Shown piece after piece: positions 15,708-25,013 of a stretch of DNA of 64,000 nucleotides. A model generated the notes under the pieces. It did not search any database and was not told the origin of the DNA. It saw nothing but the letters and a program-made list of their open reading frames with translations. Position 1 is the first letter of the stretch, and each line of letters opens with the position of its first letter. This DNA comes from Streptomyces sp. NBC_01237 (lineage in GTDB: Bacteria; Actinomycetota; Actinomycetes; Streptomycetales; Streptomycetaceae), in contig NZ_CP108508.1 in the NCBI RefSeq assembly GCF_035917275.1, forward strand, positions 4,030,001 to 4,094,000. The letters run 5' to 3'. A program made the position numbers and the translations under genes.

Positions 15708-17660
15708 GTGAGCAACGAAAGCCTGGCCAACCTGCTTCGGGAAGAGCGGAAATTCGCGCCGCCTGCCGAGCTGGCCGCTAACGCCAACGTCACAGCACAG
15801 GCGTACGAGCAGGCCGAGGCGGACCGGCTGGGCTTCTGGGCCGAGCAGGCCCGTCGCCTGACCTGGGCCACGGAGCCGACCGAGACGCTCGACTGGAGCA
15901 ACCCGCCCTTCGCGAAGTGGTTCGCGGACGGCAAGCTCAACGTCGCGTACAACTGCGTGGACCGCCACGTCGAGGCGGGCAACGGCGACCGGGTCGCCAT
16001 CCACTTCGAGGGTGAGCCCGGCGACAGCCGCGCCATCACCTACGCGGAACTGAAGGACGAGGTCTCCCGCGCCGCCAACGCCCTCACCGAACTCGGTGTC
16101 GGTACGGGCGACCGGGTCGCCGTGTATCTGCCGATGATCCCCGAGGCCGCCATCGCGATGCTGGCCTGCGCCCGCATCGGTGCCGCGCACTCGGTGGTCT
16201 TCGGCGGCTTCTCGGCCGACGCCATCGCCGCCCGCATCCAGGACGCGGACGCCAAGGTCGTCATCACCGCCGACGGCGGCTTCCGCCGCGGCAAGCCCTC
16301 CGCGCTCAAGCCCGCGGTCGACGACGCCGTCTCCCGTATCGAGAGCGTCGAGCACGTCCTCGTGGTGCGCCGCACCGGTCAGGACACCGCGTGGACCGAG
16401 GGCCGCGACGTCTGGTGGCACGAGATCACCGCCCGGCAGTCCGCCGAGCACACCCCCGAGGCGTTCGAGGCGGAGCAGCCGCTCTTCATCCTCTACACCT
16501 CGGGCACCACGGGTAAGCCGAAGGGCATCCTGCACACCTCGGGCGGCTACCTCACCCAGGCGGCGTACACCCACCACGCGGTCTTCGACCTCAAGCCGGA
16601 GTCCGACGTCTACTGGTGCACCGCCGACATCGGCTGGGTGACCGGACACTCGTACATCGTCTACGGTCCGCTGGCCAACGGCGCCACCCAGGTCATGTAC
16701 GAGGGCACACCCGACTCCCCCCACCAGGGGCGTTTCTGGGAGATCGTGCAGAAGTACGGCGTCACGATCCTCTACACCGCGCCGACCGCGATCCGTACGT
16801 TCATGAAGTGGGGGGACGACATCCCCGCGAAGTTCGATCTGACCTCGCTGCGCGTCCTCGGTTCGGTCGGTGAGCCGATCAACCCCGAGGCATGGATGTG
16901 GTACCGCAAGCACATCGGCGCCGACAAGTGCCCGATCGTGGACACCTGGTGGCAGACCGAGACCGGCGCGATGATGATTTCGCCGCTGCCGGGCGTGACG
17001 GAGACCAAGCCGGGAAGCGCCCAGCGCGCGCTGCCGGGCATCTCCGCCACGGTAGTCGACGACGAGGCGCGGGAAGTGCCGGACGGCGGGGGCGGCTACC
17101 TCGTCCTCACCGAGCCGTGGCCCTCCATGCTCCGCACCATCTGGGGCGACGACCAGCGCTACCTCGACACGTACTGGTCGCGCTTCGAGGGCAAGTACTT
17201 CGCGGGCGACGGAGCGAAGAAGGACGAGGACGGCGACATCTGGCTGCTCGGCCGGGTGGACGACGTGATGCTCGTGTCCGGGCACAACATCTCGACCACC
17301 GAGGTCGAGTCGGCGCTCGTGTCGCACCCGTCGGTCGCCGAGGCCGCCGTGGTCGGCGCGGCCGACGAGACGACGGGCCAGGCGATCGTCGCGTTCGTGA
17401 TCCTGCGAGGTTCGGCGACCGCCTCCGACGAGCTGGTCGCGGAGCTGCGCAACCACGTCGGCACCACGCTCGGACCGATCGCCAAGCCCAAGCGGGTTCT
17501 GCCGGTCGCCGAGCTGCCCAAGACCCGCTCGGGCAAGATCATGCGCCGTCTGCTGCGCGACGTCGCCGAGAACCGCGAGCTGGGTGACGTCACCACGCTC
17601 ACCGACTCCTCGGTGATGGACCTGATCCAGACGCAGCTGCCGGCCTCCTCCGAGGACTGA
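15708..17660 (+). CDS. acsA: Acetyl-coenzyme A synthetase
   Basis: A 650-aa AMP-forming acetate-CoA ligase that makes acetyl-CoA from acetate, ATP and CoA. I start at the GTG giving [10 protein letters not shown], with GGGAGAA just upstream; this gives the usual family length. Motifs include [11 protein letters not shown] (A3, about residue 262), WWQTETG (A5, about 415), a [15 protein letters not shown] stretch (about A7), and [10 protein letters not shown] near residue 605, whose lysine is the known acetylation site. A strong hairpin follows the gene, so it is probably transcribed alone. Confidence 0.97.
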   Translation: MSNESLANLLREERKFAPPAELAANANVTAQAYEQAEADRLGFWAEQARRLTWATEPTETLDWSNPPFAKWFADGKLNVAYNCVDRHVEAGNGDRVAIHFEGEPGDSRAITYAELKDEVSRAANALTELGVGTGDRVAVYLPMIPEAAIAMLACARIGAAHSVVFGGFSADAIAARIQDADAKVVITADGGFRRGKPSALKPAVDDAVSRIESVEHVLVVRRTGQDTAWTEGRDVWWHEITARQSAEHTPEAFEAEQPLFILYTSGTTGKPKGILHTSGGYLTQAAYTHHAVFDLKPESDVYWCTADIGWVTGHSYIVYGPLANGATQVMYEGTPDSPHQGRFWEIVQKYGVTILYTAPTAIRTFMKWGDDIPAKFDLTSLRVLGSVGEPINPEAWMWYRKHIGADKCPIVDTWWQTETGAMMISPLPGVTETKPGSAQRALPGISATVVDDEAREVPDGGGGYLVLTEPWPSMLRTIWGDDQRYLDTYWSRFEGKYFAGDGAKKDEDGDIWLLGRVDDVMLVSGHNISTTEVESALVSHPSVAEAAVVGAADETTGQAIVAFVILRGSATASDELVAELRNHVGTTLGPIAKPKRVLPVAELPKTRSGKIMRRLLRDVAENRELGDVTTLTDSSVMDLIQTQLPASSED

Positions 17661-17734
17661 CCGCCCGCCACCGCGTACCTGGCCGTTGACGCGCAGGCGG
17701 CCAGGACGCACCGAGAGACATCTGTACGTACGAC

Positions 17735-17773
17735 CCCGATGGGCATCCGGCGACGCGCCGGGTGCCCATCGGG
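17735..17773 (+). terminator. acsA terminator
   Basis: An 18-bp stem with one G-T wobble (CCCGATGGGCA then CCGGCG, with their complements) around an ACG loop, 75 bp after the acsA stop. Confidence 0.85.
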
Positions 17774-17936
17774 CATTTAGGGTGAAAACCACTGGATACG
17801 GTTTCCGGCCTCCCAGGTACAGTGGTCGCTGCGTCAACAACGCAATAAGAAATTTCCAAAGGGTGTGCCGGGAAGTCTGGTCGGCAAGTGCATCAGCCAT
17901 GCCATCGCTGCCGTACCGACCCGGAGGTCCCCACTC

Positions 17937-19343
17937 GTGGCCGCGCCCACCCCCGCACCCCCGTCCCCCCGTCGCACCCTGCTCGGCCGTCTTCCGCTGC
18001 CCGAGCGGAACTATGTCGCGGAAGCGCTGCGTACCGAGACGGTCGGCGGAGTGATCCTGCTGGTCGCCGCCGTCGCGGCCCTCGCCTGGGCGAACACCTT
18101 CCAGTCCAGCTACGCGACGATCAGCGACTTCCACTTCGGTCCCGAGACGCTGGGCCTGAACCTCTCCGTGGCGCACTGGGCGGCCGACGGGCTGCTCGCC
18201 GTCTTCTTCTTCGTCGCGGGCGTCGAACTCAAGCGTGAGCTGGTCGCGGGCGAACTCCGGGACCCCAAGGCGGCCGCCCTCCCGGTCGTCGCGGCGCTGT
18301 GCGGCATGGCCGTGCCCGCGCTGGTCTACTTCCTGACCACGTCCCTCGGCGGCGGGTCTGCGGACGGCTGGGCCGTCCCCACGGCCACGGACATCGCGTT
18401 CGCGCTCGCCGTGCTCGCGGTCATCGGTACCTCGCTGCCGTCCGCCCTGCGCGCGTTCCTGCTGACCCTCGCCGTCGTCGACGACCTCTTCGCGATCCTG
18501 ATCATCGCGGTCTTCTTCACGGACAGCATCGACTTCATGGCGCTCGGCGGAGCCTTCGCCGGACTGGCCGTCTTCTATGTGCTGATCCGCAAGAGGGTCC
18601 GGGGCTGGTACATCTACATACCGCTGGCCCTGGTCATCTGGGGCCTGATGTACAACAGCGGCGTCCACGCCACCATCGCCGGTGTGGCGATGGGCCTGAT
18701 GATGCGCTGCACCAGGCGCGAGGGCGAGAAGCACTCCCCCGGTGAGCACATCGAGCATCTGGTCCGCCCGCTGTCGGCCGGGCTCGCCGTGCCGCTGTTC
18801 GCGCTCTTCTCGGCCGGTGTCTCCCTCAAGGGCGACGCGCTCGCCGGTGTCTTCACCCGGCCCGAGACCCTCGGTGTCGTCCTCGGACTGGTCCTCGGCA
18901 AGACCGTGGGCATCTTCGGCGGCACCTGGCTCGCGACCCGTTTCACCAAGGCGGAGCTGAACAAGGACCTGGCCTGGGCAGATGTCTTCGCGGTCGCCTC
19001 GCTCGCCGGAATCGGCTTCACCGTTTCGCTGCTCATCGGCGAGCTCGCCTTCGAGGGCGACACGGAAACGGTCAACGAGATCAAGGCGGCCGTACTGATC
19101 GGCTCCCTGATAGCGGCCGTGATCTCCGGTGTACTGCTCAAACTCCGGGTACGCAGATACCGGGCCCTGTACGAGGCGGAGGAGCTCGACGAGGACCAGT
19201 CCGGCGTACCCGACATCTACGAACAGGACGACCCGGAGTATCACCTGCGGATGGCCGTGATCCATGAGAGGAAGGCGGCCGAGCACCGCCGTCTGGCCGA
19301 ACTGGCGGGGGCAGCGAGCAACAAGCCGGACAGTCCGGCATGA
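17937..19343 (+). CDS. nhaA: Na+/H+ antiporter NhaA
   Basis: A 468-aa polytopic antiporter exchanging sodium for protons. The GTG start (VAAPTPAPPS) has a GGAGG 10 bases upstream. Signature segments are FFFVAGVELKRELVAGELRD, AVPTATDIAFALAVLAVIG and LTLAVVDDLFAILIIAVFF, which includes the adjacent Asp pair of the ion-binding site. A 60-residue charged cytoplasmic tail (YEAEELDEDQSGVPDIYEQD) exceeds that of E. coli NhaA and is typical of actinobacterial forms. The holin-like gene follows after 39 bp with its own Shine-Dalgarno sequence. Confidence 0.95.
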   Translation: MAAPTPAPPSPRRTLLGRLPLPERNYVAEALRTETVGGVILLVAAVAALAWANTFQSSYATISDFHFGPETLGLNLSVAHWAADGLLAVFFFVAGVELKRELVAGELRDPKAAALPVVAALCGMAVPALVYFLTTSLGGGSADGWAVPTATDIAFALAVLAVIGTSLPSALRAFLLTLAVVDDLFAILIIAVFFTDSIDFMALGGAFAGLAVFYVLIRKRVRGWYIYIPLALVIWGLMYNSGVHATIAGVAMGLMMRCTRREGEKHSPGEHIEHLVRPLSAGLAVPLFALFSAGVSLKGDALAGVFTRPETLGVVLGLVLGKTVGIFGGTWLATRFTKAELNKDLAWADVFAVASLAGIGFTVSLLIGELAFEGDTETVNEIKAAVLIGSLIAAVISGVLLKLRVRRYRALYEAEELDEDQSGVPDIYEQDDPEYHLRMAVIHERKAAEHRRLAELAGAASNKPDSPA

Positions 19344-19382
19344 TCTGACATCGGATGTGTTGAAGAGGAGAAGGAGTCAGGG

Positions 19383-19913
19383 ATGAGCGACCCCGGCAAC
19401 TACGCGGGCAGCGCGGACCGCAGTCTCGGACAGCTGGTCGCCTCGGCGACGGCCGAGATGTCCGCGCTGGTGCACGATGAGATCGCCCTGGCCAAGGCCG
19501 AGGTACGACAGGACGTCAAGCGCGGCGTCATCGGCAGCGTGGCCTTCATCGTCGCGGGCGTGCTGATTCTGTTCGCGCTGCCCGTACTGAGCTTCGCGGC
19601 CGCGTACGGGATCCATAATCTGGGGCTCGGACTCGCCTGGTCGTTCCTGATCGTGGGCGGCGCGTTCATTCTGCTGGCGGTGCTGCTGGCGCTGATCGCG
19701 ATCGCCAAGTTCAAGAAGGTCAAGCCGCCGGAGAAGTCGATCGCCTCGGCCAAGCAGACCGCCGCCGTGCTCCAGGCCGTCAAGCCGCACCCCCGGCCCT
19801 CGGTGGAGGCCGACGCGATCCTGCGGCGCTCCGGCAGCACCCTGGCGGACAAGGCCATCGAGAACCGCCCGGGTAAGGACAAGGCCGACGCTGTGGCACG
19901 CTCGTCCACATGA
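19383..19913 (+). CDS. Phage-holin-family (holin-X) membrane protein
   Basis: A 176-aa protein: an amphipathic N-terminal segment (LGQLVASATAEMSALVHDEIALAKAEV), two transmembrane helices (about residues 52-80 and 86-113), and a basic cytoplasmic tail. This is the actinobacterial holin-superfamily-III layout, comparable in position to Rv3669. Despite the name it is a chromosomal envelope protein and there are no phage genes around it. Its stop overlaps the start of the hydrolase gene (ATGA), so the two are coupled. Confidence 0.85.
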   Translation: MSDPGNYAGSADRSLGQLVASATAEMSALVHDEIALAKAEVRQDVKRGVIGSVAFIVAGVLILFALPVLSFAAAYGIHNLGLGLAWSFLIVGGAFILLAVLLALIAIAKFKKVKPPEKSIASAKQTAAVLQAVKPHPRPSVEADAILRRSGSTLADKAIENRPGKDKADAVARSST

Positions 19914-20884
19914 CGGTCCCCGATTCCAGCCCATTCGGTCCGGCAGGCTCGTCGAGTCCGTCCGGCACCGGTAGTCCTGTACGTCTCGACGGCCCCTGGA
20001 CCCACCGCGACGTGGCGGCCAACGGTGCGCGCTTCCACATCGCGGAGATGGGCGACGGGCCGTTGGTGCTGCTGCTGCACGGCTTCCCGCAGTTCTGGTG
20101 GACATGGCGCCACCAGCTGACCGCACTCGCCGACGCGGGTTTCCGTGCCGTGGCCATGGACCTTCGCGGGGTGGGCGGCAGCGACCGCACGCCCCGGGGC
20201 TACGACCCCGCCAACCTGGCGCTCGACGTCACCGGCGTGATCCGCTCGCTCGGTGAACCCGACGCCGCACTGGTCGGCCACGACATGGGCGGCTATCTCG
20301 CGTGGACGGCGGCGGTGATGCGGCCGAAGCTGGTGCGGCGGCTCGTGGTGTCCTCGATGCCGCATCCGCGCCGCTGGCGCTCCGCGATGCTCTCCGACTT
20401 CTCGCAGTCCCGGGCGGGTTCGTACATCTGGGGTTTCCAGCGGCCGTGGCTGCCGGAACGTCAGCTCGTCGCGGACGACGCCGCCCTGGTGGGCCGTCTG
20501 ATCCGGGACTGGTCGGGGCCGCGGACCGCGGACTTCCCCGACGAGGAGGCCGTGAACGTCTACCGGCGTGCCATGTGCATCCCATCAACGGCGCACTGCG
20601 CGATCGAGCCGTACCGCTGGATGGTGCGGTCCATGGCGCGACCGGACGGTATCCAGTTCAACCGGCGGATGAAGCGGCCGGTACGCGTACCGACGCTGCA
20701 CCTGCACGGGTCACTCGACCCTGCGGTCAGGACACGGAGTTCCGCGGGGTCGGGCGAGTATGTCGAGGCGCCCTACCGTTGGCGACTTTTCGACGGTCTC
20801 GGGCACTTCCCCCACGAAGAGGATCCGGTCGGCTTCTCGACCGAACTCATCAACTGGCTCAAGGATCCCGAGCCCGACCGGTAG
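19910..20884 (+). CDS. Alpha/beta hydrolase, epoxide-hydrolase-like
   Basis: A 324-aa alpha/beta-hydrolase-fold enzyme. HGFPQFWWTWRHQL forms the oxyanion HGxP motif near residue 59, VGHDMGGYLAW carries the nucleophilic Asp near residue 124, and GHFPHEEDP supplies the catalytic His near residue 300. An Asp nucleophile in GHDMGG is characteristic of epoxide hydrolases and dehalogenases; Rv3670 (EphE) holds the matching position in M. tuberculosis. The substrate is not known. Translation is coupled to the holin-like protein. Confidence 0.88.
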   Translation: MTVPDSSPFGPAGSSSPSGTGSPVRLDGPWTHRDVAANGARFHIAEMGDGPLVLLLHGFPQFWWTWRHQLTALADAGFRAVAMDLRGVGGSDRTPRGYDPANLALDVTGVIRSLGEPDAALVGHDMGGYLAWTAAVMRPKLVRRLVVSSMPHPRRWRSAMLSDFSQSRAGSYIWGFQRPWLPERQLVADDAALVGRLIRDWSGPRTADFPDEEAVNVYRRAMCIPSTAHCAIEPYRWMVRSMARPDGIQFNRRMKRPVRVPTLHLHGSLDPAVRTRSSAGSGEYVEAPYRWRLFDGLGHFPHEEDPVGFSTELINWLKDPEPDR

Positions 20885-21376
20885 CACCGGGGCACAGCCG
20901 TCCGGCGAGCAGCCACTTGCCTGCCGCATAGGCCAATTGGCTGACTCCCACACGATTACCGACCTTGGGTCACGGGCAGACGTCGGGGTATGGGCTGGAC
21001 GCACGACTTCACTGACGAAGCACGCAACCGCCGCTCCACCGCGACAGCCGGTGTGGGCACTCACGAGGGGGGCGGCCCTCAGGGCCGGCTGCACGATGCG
21101 CATGACCTTCACCATCCCCGGACCCATCACCGGCTCGGGATTCCGCGCATTCTCCGCCGTCGGGCCCGCTGGGTCTCGGCGCGGCTGCGTCACCCGCGCA
21201 ACTGATCGCGGAGATGACTCAACGGCACTCTGACAACGGGCCGCCCGCTCCGGCTCACCGACCGCACCACGAGATCCGGTCGGTCAAGGGGCGGCGGCTC
21301 CGGCCGTCGGAGGGCGACAGTCCGGCAGCCGGCGGCGAAGGCTCCGGCGGACAGGCCGGCCGGTGGCGGCCGGGAC
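20885..21376. other. Intergenic stretch between convergent genes
   Basis: I see no convincing gene. A 71-codon ATG frame (20990-21205, plus) has moderate third-position GC but GGGG lies only one base before its ATG and it resembles nothing I know. The last 100 bases are GC-rich with short inverted repeats that could terminate the flanking convergent genes. Confidence 0.4.
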
Positions 21377-22582
21377 TCAGAGCGCGCAGCCCTGGCTGTC
21401 GACCTGCTGGTTGGCGGTACGGCCGCGTGCGATGTCCGGGCGGATCTCGTCCGCCGTCAGCGCGTAGCCGGTGTCCGGATCATCGAGCGATTTGGCGAAC
21501 ACCACTCCGTACACCTTTCCGTCCGGAGTGAGCAGCGGCCCGCCGGAGTTGCCCTGGCGCACGGTCGCGTAGAGCGAGTACACATCACGGCGCACGGTGC
21601 CCCGGTGGTAGATGTCCGGGCCGTCGGCGTCGATGCGACCCCGTACGCGGGCGGAGCGCACGTCATAGGCGCCGTTCTCCGGGAAGCCCGCGACGATGGC
21701 GCTGTCGCCCGACTCCGCGTCGTCGTCGGTGCCGGTGAACTTGAGCGGCTCGGCCCGAAGGTCCGGGACGTCCAGTACGGCGATGTCGCGCTGCCAGTCG
21801 TAGAGGACGACCTTCGCGTCGTACAGCCGTCCCTCGCCGCCGATCTGGACGGTCGGCTCGTCGACGCCGCCGACCACATGGGCGTTGGTCATCACGCGGC
21901 GGTCGGAGAAGACGAAACCGGTGCCTTCGAGGGCCTTGCCGCAGCTCGGGGCCATGCCCATGACCTTGACGATGGACTTCTTCGCGCGGGCGGCGACGGG
22001 GCTGCCGGCCAGGGCCGGGTCCGGGGCCTTGACGTCGGTGATCGGCTCGTTGGCGAAGGGGCTGAAGACCTGCGGGAAGCCCTTCTGCGCGAGGACCGAG
22101 GTGAAGTCCGTGAACCAGGTGGACGCCTGTCGGGGCATCACCCGGGAGACGCCGAGCAGGACCGAGGAGCTGCGGACCTCCTTGCCCAGCGTCGGCAGCG
22201 ACGTACCGGCGAGCGCGGAACCGATCAACCAGGAGACCAGCAGCATCGCCACCACGTTGACGAGTGAGCCCCCGGTGGCGTCCAGGGCGCGCGCGGGCGA
22301 CCAGGTGATGTACCGGCGGAGTCTGTTGCCCAGGTGGGTGGTGAATGCCTGGCCGACCGAGGCACACACGATCACGATGACGACCGCGACGATGGCGGCC
22401 GTGGAGGAGACCTCGGACCCGTCGGTCGCCCGGTCCCAGATGAGCGGCAGGAGGTAGACGGCGACGAGTCCGCCGCCCAGAAAGCCGATCACCGAAAGGA
22501 TGCCGACGACGAAACCCTGGCGGTAGCCGATGACCGCGAACCACACGGCGCCGACCAACAGCAGGATGTCCAGCACGTTCAC
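21377..22582 (-). CDS. MarP-like membrane-anchored serine protease
   Basis: A 401-aa protein: a CvpA-like N-terminal domain with four transmembrane helices (residues about 1-125), then a periplasmic trypsin-like protease. The triad is visible as His in MTNAHVVGG (about 232), Asp in DIAVLDV (about 263) and Ser in RQGNSGGPLL (about 344). Two cysteines (PSCGKAL and QGCAL) could form the redox-sensitive disulfide known in M. tuberculosis MarP (Rv3671c), which is required for acid and oxidative stress resistance. The GTG start gives MNVLDILLLVGAVWFA. Downstream of the NUDIX and nth genes on the same strand. Confidence 0.92.
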   Translation of the reverse strand: MNVLDILLLVGAVWFAVIGYRQGFVVGILSVIGFLGGGLVAVYLLPLIWDRATDGSEVSSTAAIVAVVIVIVCASVGQAFTTHLGNRLRRYITWSPARALDATGGSLVNVVAMLLVSWLIGSALAGTSLPTLGKEVRSSSVLLGVSRVMPRQASTWFTDFTSVLAQKGFPQVFSPFANEPITDVKAPDPALAGSPVAARAKKSIVKVMGMAPSCGKALEGTGFVFSDRRVMTNAHVVGGVDEPTVQIGGEGRLYDAKVVLYDWQRDIAVLDVPDLRAEPLKFTGTDDDAESGDSAIVAGFPENGAYDVRSARVRGRIDADGPDIYHRGTVRRDVYSLYATVRQGNSGGPLLTPDGKVYGVVFAKSLDDPDTGYALTADEIRPDIARGRTANQQVDSQGCAL

Positions 22583-22673
22583 CGTCTATAGCCTCGCAGA
22601 TTCGTCACCTGGCCCGTCCGTACGACGGGGTCCGGGCCGGGCCCGGAACAGCGCAGCAGGTGGGGTCAGCCTG

Positions 22674-23570
22674 TCATGCACGCCAGTCGAGCGGCACCTG
22701 CTTGGCCCGGTCCCACGGGCGTTCCCACCCGGCGTAGTGCAGAATCCGGTCGATCACGCCGGCCGTGAAACCCCAGACCAGGGCAGATTCGACCATAAAC
22801 GCCGGTCCTTGGTGGCCGCTCGGATGAACTGCCGTCGCCCGGTTGGCCGGGTCCGTGAGATCCGCCACGGGAACCGTGAAGACACGGGCGGTCTCGGCCG
22901 GGTCGACCACCCCGACCGGGCTGGGCTCCCGCCACCAGCCGAGTACGGGGGTCACGACGAAGCCGCTGACCGGGATGTACAGGCGGGGCAGCACGCCGAA
23001 GAGCTGGACGCCCCGCGGATCGAGCCCGGTCTCCTCCTCGGCCTCCCGCAACGCGGCCCTGAGCGGCCCGGTCGTCGCCTGGTCGCCGTCCTCGGGGTCC
23101 AGGGCGCCGCCGGGGAAGGACGGCTGTCCGGCATGGGAACGCAGGGAGCCGGAGCGCTCCATCAGGAGCAGTTCGGGACCGCGCGCCCCGTCACCGAAGA
23201 GGATCAGGACGGCGGACTGCCGTCCCGCGCCGCTCTCGGGTGGCAGAAAACGGCTGAGCTGCTGGGGGCGCACGGTGCGCGCCGCACCGGCGACGGGGTC
23301 GAGCCAGCCGGGCAGACCGTCGCTGGTGACGGCCATCGCACTGTCGGTCATCGTGCTGACGGCGGACTTCGTGCGCGGACCGTGAGCCACGTCCGGGCCG
23401 TGCGCCGTCCCTGGGCCGTGCGCCATGTCCGGGCCGTGCGCCTCGTCCGGGCCGTTTCCTGTGCCCGGTCCGTGCTCTGTGCCCGGCCCGTTCGCCGTGC
23501 GCGGCGCGGTCCGGGTGTCCGGTGCGGGCGACGCACCCTGCGTGTGTGTCGTGCTCTGTGCGTGCGTCAT
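22674..23570 (-). CDS. CoA-pyrophosphatase-type NUDIX hydrolase with His-Gly-Pro repeat leader
   Basis: A 298-aa protein. The NUDIX box is intact (PGGALDPEDGDQATTGPLRAALREAEEETGL, given here as its start PGGALDPEDG and end REAEEETGL, about residues 150-180), and LLLMERSGSLRSHAGQPSFP is the CoA-pyrophosphatase (NUDIX family NudL) signature. I start at the ATG at 23570 with GGGGGTG upstream. The first 75 residues are low complexity with HGPD/AHGPG repeats of six residues and are absent from standard relatives, so a later start is possible. It sits between nth and marP, the same order as Rv3672c in M. tuberculosis. Confidence 0.83.
   Translation of the reverse strand: MTHAQSTTHTQGASPAPDTRTAPRTANGPGTEHGPGTGNGPDEAHGPDMAHGPGTAHGPDVAHGPRTKSAVSTMTDSAMAVTSDGLPGWLDPVAGAARTVRPQQLSRFLPPESGAGRQSAVLILFGDGARGPELLLMERSGSLRSHAGQPSFPGGALDPEDGDQATTGPLRAALREAEEETGLDPRGVQLFGVLPRLYIPVSGFVVTPVLGWWREPSPVGVVDPAETARVFTVPVADLTDPANRATAVHPSGHQGPAFMVESALVWGFTAGVIDRILHYAGWERPWDRAKQVPLDWRA
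23383..23500 (-). repeat. 18-bp tandem repeat encoding AHGPD-type units
   Basis: Imperfect copies of an 18-bp unit (core CCGGGCCGTGCGCC) encode about six His-Gly-Pro-containing hexapeptides near the N-terminus of the NUDIX protein. The copies differ mainly in one or two codons, which suggests slippage expansion. Confidence 0.7.
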
Positions 23571-23713
23571 AGGCACCCCCGTCGCTTTACAACGCCTGTC
23601 GTCGGCCATTTCGTTCCGAGCCATTCCGTGGGGAGGGTGCTTTCCTCATGTGGCGCTGCCCGTCGTACGGCGCCGTCTCCCCCGCGGGCCCGTCTCCCGT
23701 GCCGCTCCGTCAC

Positions 23714-24673
23714 TCATTCGGCCCCCAGAGCGGGCGCGGGCTTGCCCGGGTAGTCCGCGGGCGGGCTGAGCCGCTGGCCCGGATAGCCGCCCATCTCGTA
23801 CTTCAGGAGCTTCCTGGCCTTCTCCGGGTCCGTCTCGCCCTCACCGTACGAGGGGCAGAGCGGGGCGATCGGACAGGCGCCGCAGGCGGGTTTGCGGGAG
23901 TGGCAGATCCGGCGGCCGTGAAACACCACCCGGTGCGAGAGCATCGTCCACTCGCTCTTCGGGAAGATCGCGGCGACATCGGCCTCGACCTTCACCGGGT
24001 CCTCCTCCTCGGTCCACTTCCAGCGGCGGACGAGTCGGCCGAAGTGGGTGTCGACGGTGATGCCGGGGACACCGAACGCGTTGCCGAGCACCACGTTGGC
24101 GGTCTTGCGGCCGACACCCGGCAACGTGACGAGGTCCTCCAGGCGACCGGGGACCTCACCGCCGAAGTTGTCCCTGAGAGCCGCGGACAGGCCGAGCAGC
24201 GACTTCGTCTTGGCCCGGAAGAAGCCGGTCGGCCGGATGATCTCCTCCATCTCCTCCGGGACGGCCGCGGCCATGTCCTCGGGAGTGGGGTAGGCGGCGA
24301 ACAGCGCGGGAGTGGTCTGGTTGACCCTCAGATCGGTGGTCTGAGCGGACAGCACCGTGGCGACCAGAAGCTCGAAAGGGTTACGGAAGTCCAGTTCGGG
24401 GTGGGCGTACGGATAGACCTCGGCGAGCTCGCGGTTGATCCGGCGGGCCCGGCGGACCATCGCGAGGTGCGATTCCGGTTTCGGAGGCTTGGAGGTTCTG
24501 GAGGTCCCGGAGCCCTTGGTGGTCCTGGAGGTCTTGGAGGTCTTCGGCTTGGCCGACTTCGATGGGGCCGACCTCGATGGGGCCGACTTCTGCGCGGTCG
24601 CGTTCGGTGTGGTCGTTCCGGCCTTCGGTGTGGTCGCCTTGGCTGTGGTCGCGTTCGGTGCGGTCGTCTTCAC
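23714..24673 (-). CDS. nth: Endonuclease III with lysine-rich N-terminal tail
   Basis: A 319-aa base-excision-repair glycosylase/AP lyase acting on oxidised pyrimidines. The GTG at 24673 is chosen because GGGAGG sits six bases upstream. The catalytic domain has the helix-hairpin-helix [12 protein letters not shown] with the catalytic Lys, the catalytic Asp in VDTHFGRL, and the [4Fe-4S] ligands C-X6-C-X2-C-X5-C at the end ([17 protein letters not shown]). Residues 1-68 are a Lys/Thr/Ser/Pro-rich tail resembling histone H1, not found in E. coli Nth, which may aid DNA binding. The gene heads the nth-nudix-marP strand and is divergent from crp. Confidence 0.93.
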   Translation of the reverse strand: MKTTAPNATTAKATTPKAGTTTPNATAQKSAPSRSAPSKSAKPKTSKTSRTTKGSGTSRTSKPPKPESHLAMVRRARRINRELAEVYPYAHPELDFRNPFELLVATVLSAQTTDLRVNQTTPALFAAYPTPEDMAAAVPEEMEEIIRPTGFFRAKTKSLLGLSAALRDNFGGEVPGRLEDLVTLPGVGRKTANVVLGNAFGVPGITVDTHFGRLVRRWKWTEEEDPVKVEADVAAIFPKSEWTMLSHRVVFHGRRICHSRKPACGACPIAPLCPSYGEGETDPEKARKLLKYEMGGYPGQRLSPPADYPGKPAPALGAE

Positions 24674-25013
24674 TTCGGGCCTCCCGGCCGGCTCCGGGCC
24701 AACGCCCCCAGCGGGGCCTTTTGCGGCATTTTTCGAGCGCCGAGCGAGATGTTCGCCCACAGCGGAATTGCGGCTTTCCGGCACCCCATCAGCCCCCTTG
24801 GCCTGCGCTCTCACCGGCATTCTGGACACCCGGCCAGCCTAGAGCCCGCCACTGACATCCGCCCCGGTCACCGCGTATCCACGCCCGATCGGCCCCCTGC
24901 CGTAGGGTCCGGCACGCCCGTGCGTCAAACTGGTTTGTGATTGATCGCACTGTTTTACCGTCCGGCATGATGGGGACCACGGTTCCCTGAACAGGCCGAC
25001 AAGGAGAGAACTC
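24674..25013. promoter_or_regulatory. Divergent nth/crp promoter region
   Basis: A 340-bp divergent gap without a gene. It holds a Crp-like palindrome 63 bp before crp and an AT-richer segment around 24925-24965 that probably contains the crp promoter. Confidence 0.6.
24936..24951. promoter_or_regulatory. Candidate Crp binding site
   Basis: TGTGATTGATCGCACT fits TGTGA-N6-TCACA with a perfect left half and CAC conserved in the right half. Its position upstream of crp suggests autoregulation, as reported for Crp proteins in other bacteria. Confidence 0.5.

Noticed and set aside
14904..19286. 1460-codon minus-strand open frame
   Set aside because: It is antisense to the carbonic anhydrase, acsA and nhaA genes, all with clear family motifs; long antisense frames are expected at this GC content.
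19383..19913. Prophage remnant because of the holin-like protein
   Set aside because: No other phage genes, and the protein is part of the conserved actinobacterial gene order.
20990..21205. 71-codon His/Arg-rich frame (MGWTHDFTDEARNRR)
   Set aside because: GGGG lies only one base before the ATG, no known family, and composition typical of a GC-rich spacer. It could be revived by ribosome profiling.
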